This document shows, piece after piece, positions 8,206 through 9,026 of a DNA stretch of 9,026 nucleotides; position 1 is the first letter of the stretch, and every line of letters starts with the position of its first letter. Location of the stretch: NCBI GenBank assembly GCA_900548135.1, contig URJC01000081.1, positions 1 to 9,026 of the forward strand. Direction: 5' to 3'. The position numbers and the translations under genes are program-made. This DNA comes from an uncultured Odoribacter sp. GTDB lineage: Bacteria; Bacteroidota; Bacteroidia; Bacteroidales; Marinifilaceae. The notes beneath the pieces are model-generated. The model ran no database searches. It saw only the letters and a program-made list of their open reading frames with translations, and was not told where the DNA came from.

Positions 8206-8207
8206 TT
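8137..8207 (+). ncRNA. Putative cis-antisense small RNA over the susC leader
   Basis: This is inferred from the plus-strand terminator at 8169-8207, which has no plus-strand gene to serve, and from its place between an anti-sigma gene and a susC homologue. Bacteroides uptake loci are known to carry antisense small RNAs at that place that repress the susC-like gene. The 3' end (about 8207) is fairly well defined by the T-tract. The 5' end is a guess: 8137 assumes the TAAATTTG element at 8123-8130, while another candidate promoter at 7958-7991 would start the RNA near 7998 and make it antisense to the start codon and first 40 or so codons of the receptor gene. There is no expression evidence. 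Confidence 0.4.
8169..8207 (+). terminator. Intrinsic terminator on the plus strand, opposite to all genes
   Basis: The left arm 8169-8181 (GCAACCGGTTCTT) pairs over 13 positions with the right arm 8189-8201 (AAGAATCGGTTGC), with a 7-base loop. Six T residues follow at 8202-8207. The position 8176/8194 pair is G.U in a plus-strand RNA but A/C in a minus-strand RNA. The minus strand has no U-tract after the stem (it reads AAACTTGT), so the element points away from the operon. The T-tract overlaps the fecR stop codon. In the minus-strand transcript the same stem could still act as a 3' end stabiliser or processing point after fecR. Confidence 0.72.
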
Positions 8208-9026
8208 ATTTCCTCCTGACAATAACCTCCTTTCCTTTTATGTCGAATATAAGTTCGTCCATCAGCTCGAAGGTGTGCAAGACCTCCCGGATGGAAGCAT
8301 GACGATTGATTTTCCCCGTGTAAAGAATAGATTTCAATGCTTCGTTCTGATAATGGGTGTCAAACAGATACCAGCGTCCCAGTGTTTTCATGACCTCTTC
8401 CAGGGGTTGCCGGTAAAAGGCAAACACGCCGTCTTTCCACGCGGTATAATAACTTACGTCCACGGTCTGCTGCGACAGCGTTTTCCGGGTAACGTCGTAA
8501 TGCCCTTGTTCTCCCGGTTTCAGGACGATCCATTGTTCCGTAGTGCCGATCCCCATCGATACGGTTCCGCTGATCAAGGTGGTTGTTTCGTTCGTGTCGT
8601 CGGAATACGCCTTGACATTGAAGGAAGTTCCTGTCACTTTTACCGCCGAGTGTTCCAGGCAAACCAGAAAGGGAGAACGGGGATCACGCTTCACGTCGAA
8701 ATAAGCTTCACCACTGAGATATACGATTCTTTCACTCCCCGGAACGAATCGGTCAGGGAAGCGCAGACGGCTCCCGGCATTCAGGAATACGGTCGTACTG
8801 TCGGGCAACAGAAAACTGAACTCTCCACCCCGGGGTACTTCCAGACTGTGGTAAACAGGTTGGTCTCCGTTTGCATCCCCGCAAGCGGCTTGAATGACCA
8901 CCCGTCCCTCATCGTTATGCAACTTCATTTGCTGTATTTCCGTTTGCCGTAGTGTATCCAATAATACTGCTTCGCCTGAAGGGGTGATCAGCCGGGCCAT
9001 GCGTTTTCCGGGATATATAGAGGTCT
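8206..9026 (-). CDS. FecR-family anti-sigma factor (partial, 5' end missing)
   Basis: This is the inner-membrane anti-sigma regulator that passes a signal from the receptor's STN domain to an ECF sigma factor. The frame is open through the right edge: the ATG at 9000 is internal, because eight further codons upstream read TSIYPGKR, part of the usual 'I.PG...A.L..P.G' segment. About 272 residues are visible; the cytoplasmic sigma-binding domain and the membrane helix, roughly 60-120 residues, lie outside. Counting from that Met, the FecR domain spans about 52-150, with LEVPRGGEFSFLLPDSTTV (53-71), FLNAGSRLRFP and YLSGEAYFDV (94-103), then PFLV. Residues of about 195-264 form the DUF4974/STN-like C-terminal domain (PLEEVMKTLG, IREVLHTF, VIVRRK). 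The 82-bp gap to the receptor gene contains a stem-loop. An ECF sigma gene is expected just upstream. G+C in sampled lines is about 55-57 percent, higher than in the rest of the locus. Confidence 0.94.
   Translation of the reverse strand, partial: TSIYPGKRMARLITPSGEAVLLDTLRQTEIQQMKLHNDEGRVVIQAACGDANGDQPVYHSLEVPRGGEFSFLLPDSTTVFLNAGSRLRFPDRFVPGSERIVYLSGEAYFDVKRDPRSPFLVCLEHSAVKVTGTSFNVKAYSDDTNETTTLISGTVSMGIGTTEQWIVLKPGEQGHYDVTRKTLSQQTVDVSYYTAWKDGVFAFYRQPLEEVMKTLGRWYLFDTHYQNEALKSILYTGKINRHASIREVLHTFELMDELIFDIKGKEVIVRRK

Noticed and set aside
8360..8662. A 100-codon minus-strand frame inside fecR
   Set aside because: It is out of frame with FecR, whose motifs run continuously through the same bases; low-complexity Arg/Gly-rich shadow product.
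8146..8952. A 268-codon open frame on the plus strand opposite fecR
   Set aside because: It begins with TTG, has no recognisable domain, and lies wholly antisense to a clear FecR coding sequence with family motifs; it is a shadow of the G+C-rich fecR codon pattern.
1..9026. CRISPR arrays, tRNA/rRNA genes, insertion sequences, attachment sites
   Set aside because: None seen: coding density is nearly complete, no regularly spaced repeats, no transposase or integrase motifs, and gaps other than 8124-8205 are 10-26 bp.

Overview
The window is part of a SusC/SusD-type nutrient-uptake locus from a Bacteroidota genome, probably a gut Bacteroidales relative. The evidence is a STN-containing SusC/RagA receptor next to a RagB/SusD lipoprotein, a FecR anti-sigma factor, and DUF4843 and PKD-like lipoproteins, families that are essentially confined to this phylum. 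Intergenic gaps are very short and AT-rich, with no strong Shine-Dalgarno sequences, which also fits. The genus cannot be fixed from the sequence alone.

All six protein genes read on the minus strand, so transcription runs from right to left. The order is: fecR-type anti-sigma factor (5' end beyond the right edge), an 82-bp gap, susC-like receptor, 26 bp, susD-like lipoprotein, 13 bp, DUF4843 lipoprotein, 10 bp, PKD-like lipoprotein, 14 bp, and a secreted protein resembling the N-terminal half of Bacteroidota TlpA/thioredoxin-type proteins (3' end beyond the left edge). The five genes from susC leftward look like one operon. No stretch of more than 300 bases lacks a gene.

Likely teamwork: the receptor imports an unidentified ligand through the outer membrane with TonB energy, and the SusD-like protein acts as its extracellular lid. 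The DUF4843 and PKD-like lipoproteins are probable surface accessory binding proteins, and the last protein probably acts in the periplasm or at the envelope. The receptor's N-terminal STN domain would report ligand occupancy to the C-terminal periplasmic domain of FecR, which controls an ECF sigma factor presumably encoded just beyond the right edge. No glycosidase, lyase or peptidase is visible, so the substrate is open.

The most notable non-coding signal is in the fecR-susC gap. A 13-bp stem-loop followed by six T residues has the layout of an intrinsic terminator for the PLUS strand, where there is no gene. One stem position is a G.U pair only on that strand and an A/C mismatch on the other. 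Its position matches the cis-antisense small RNAs described at the 5' end of susC homologues in Bacteroides uptake loci, so an antisense repressor RNA across the susC start is proposed.
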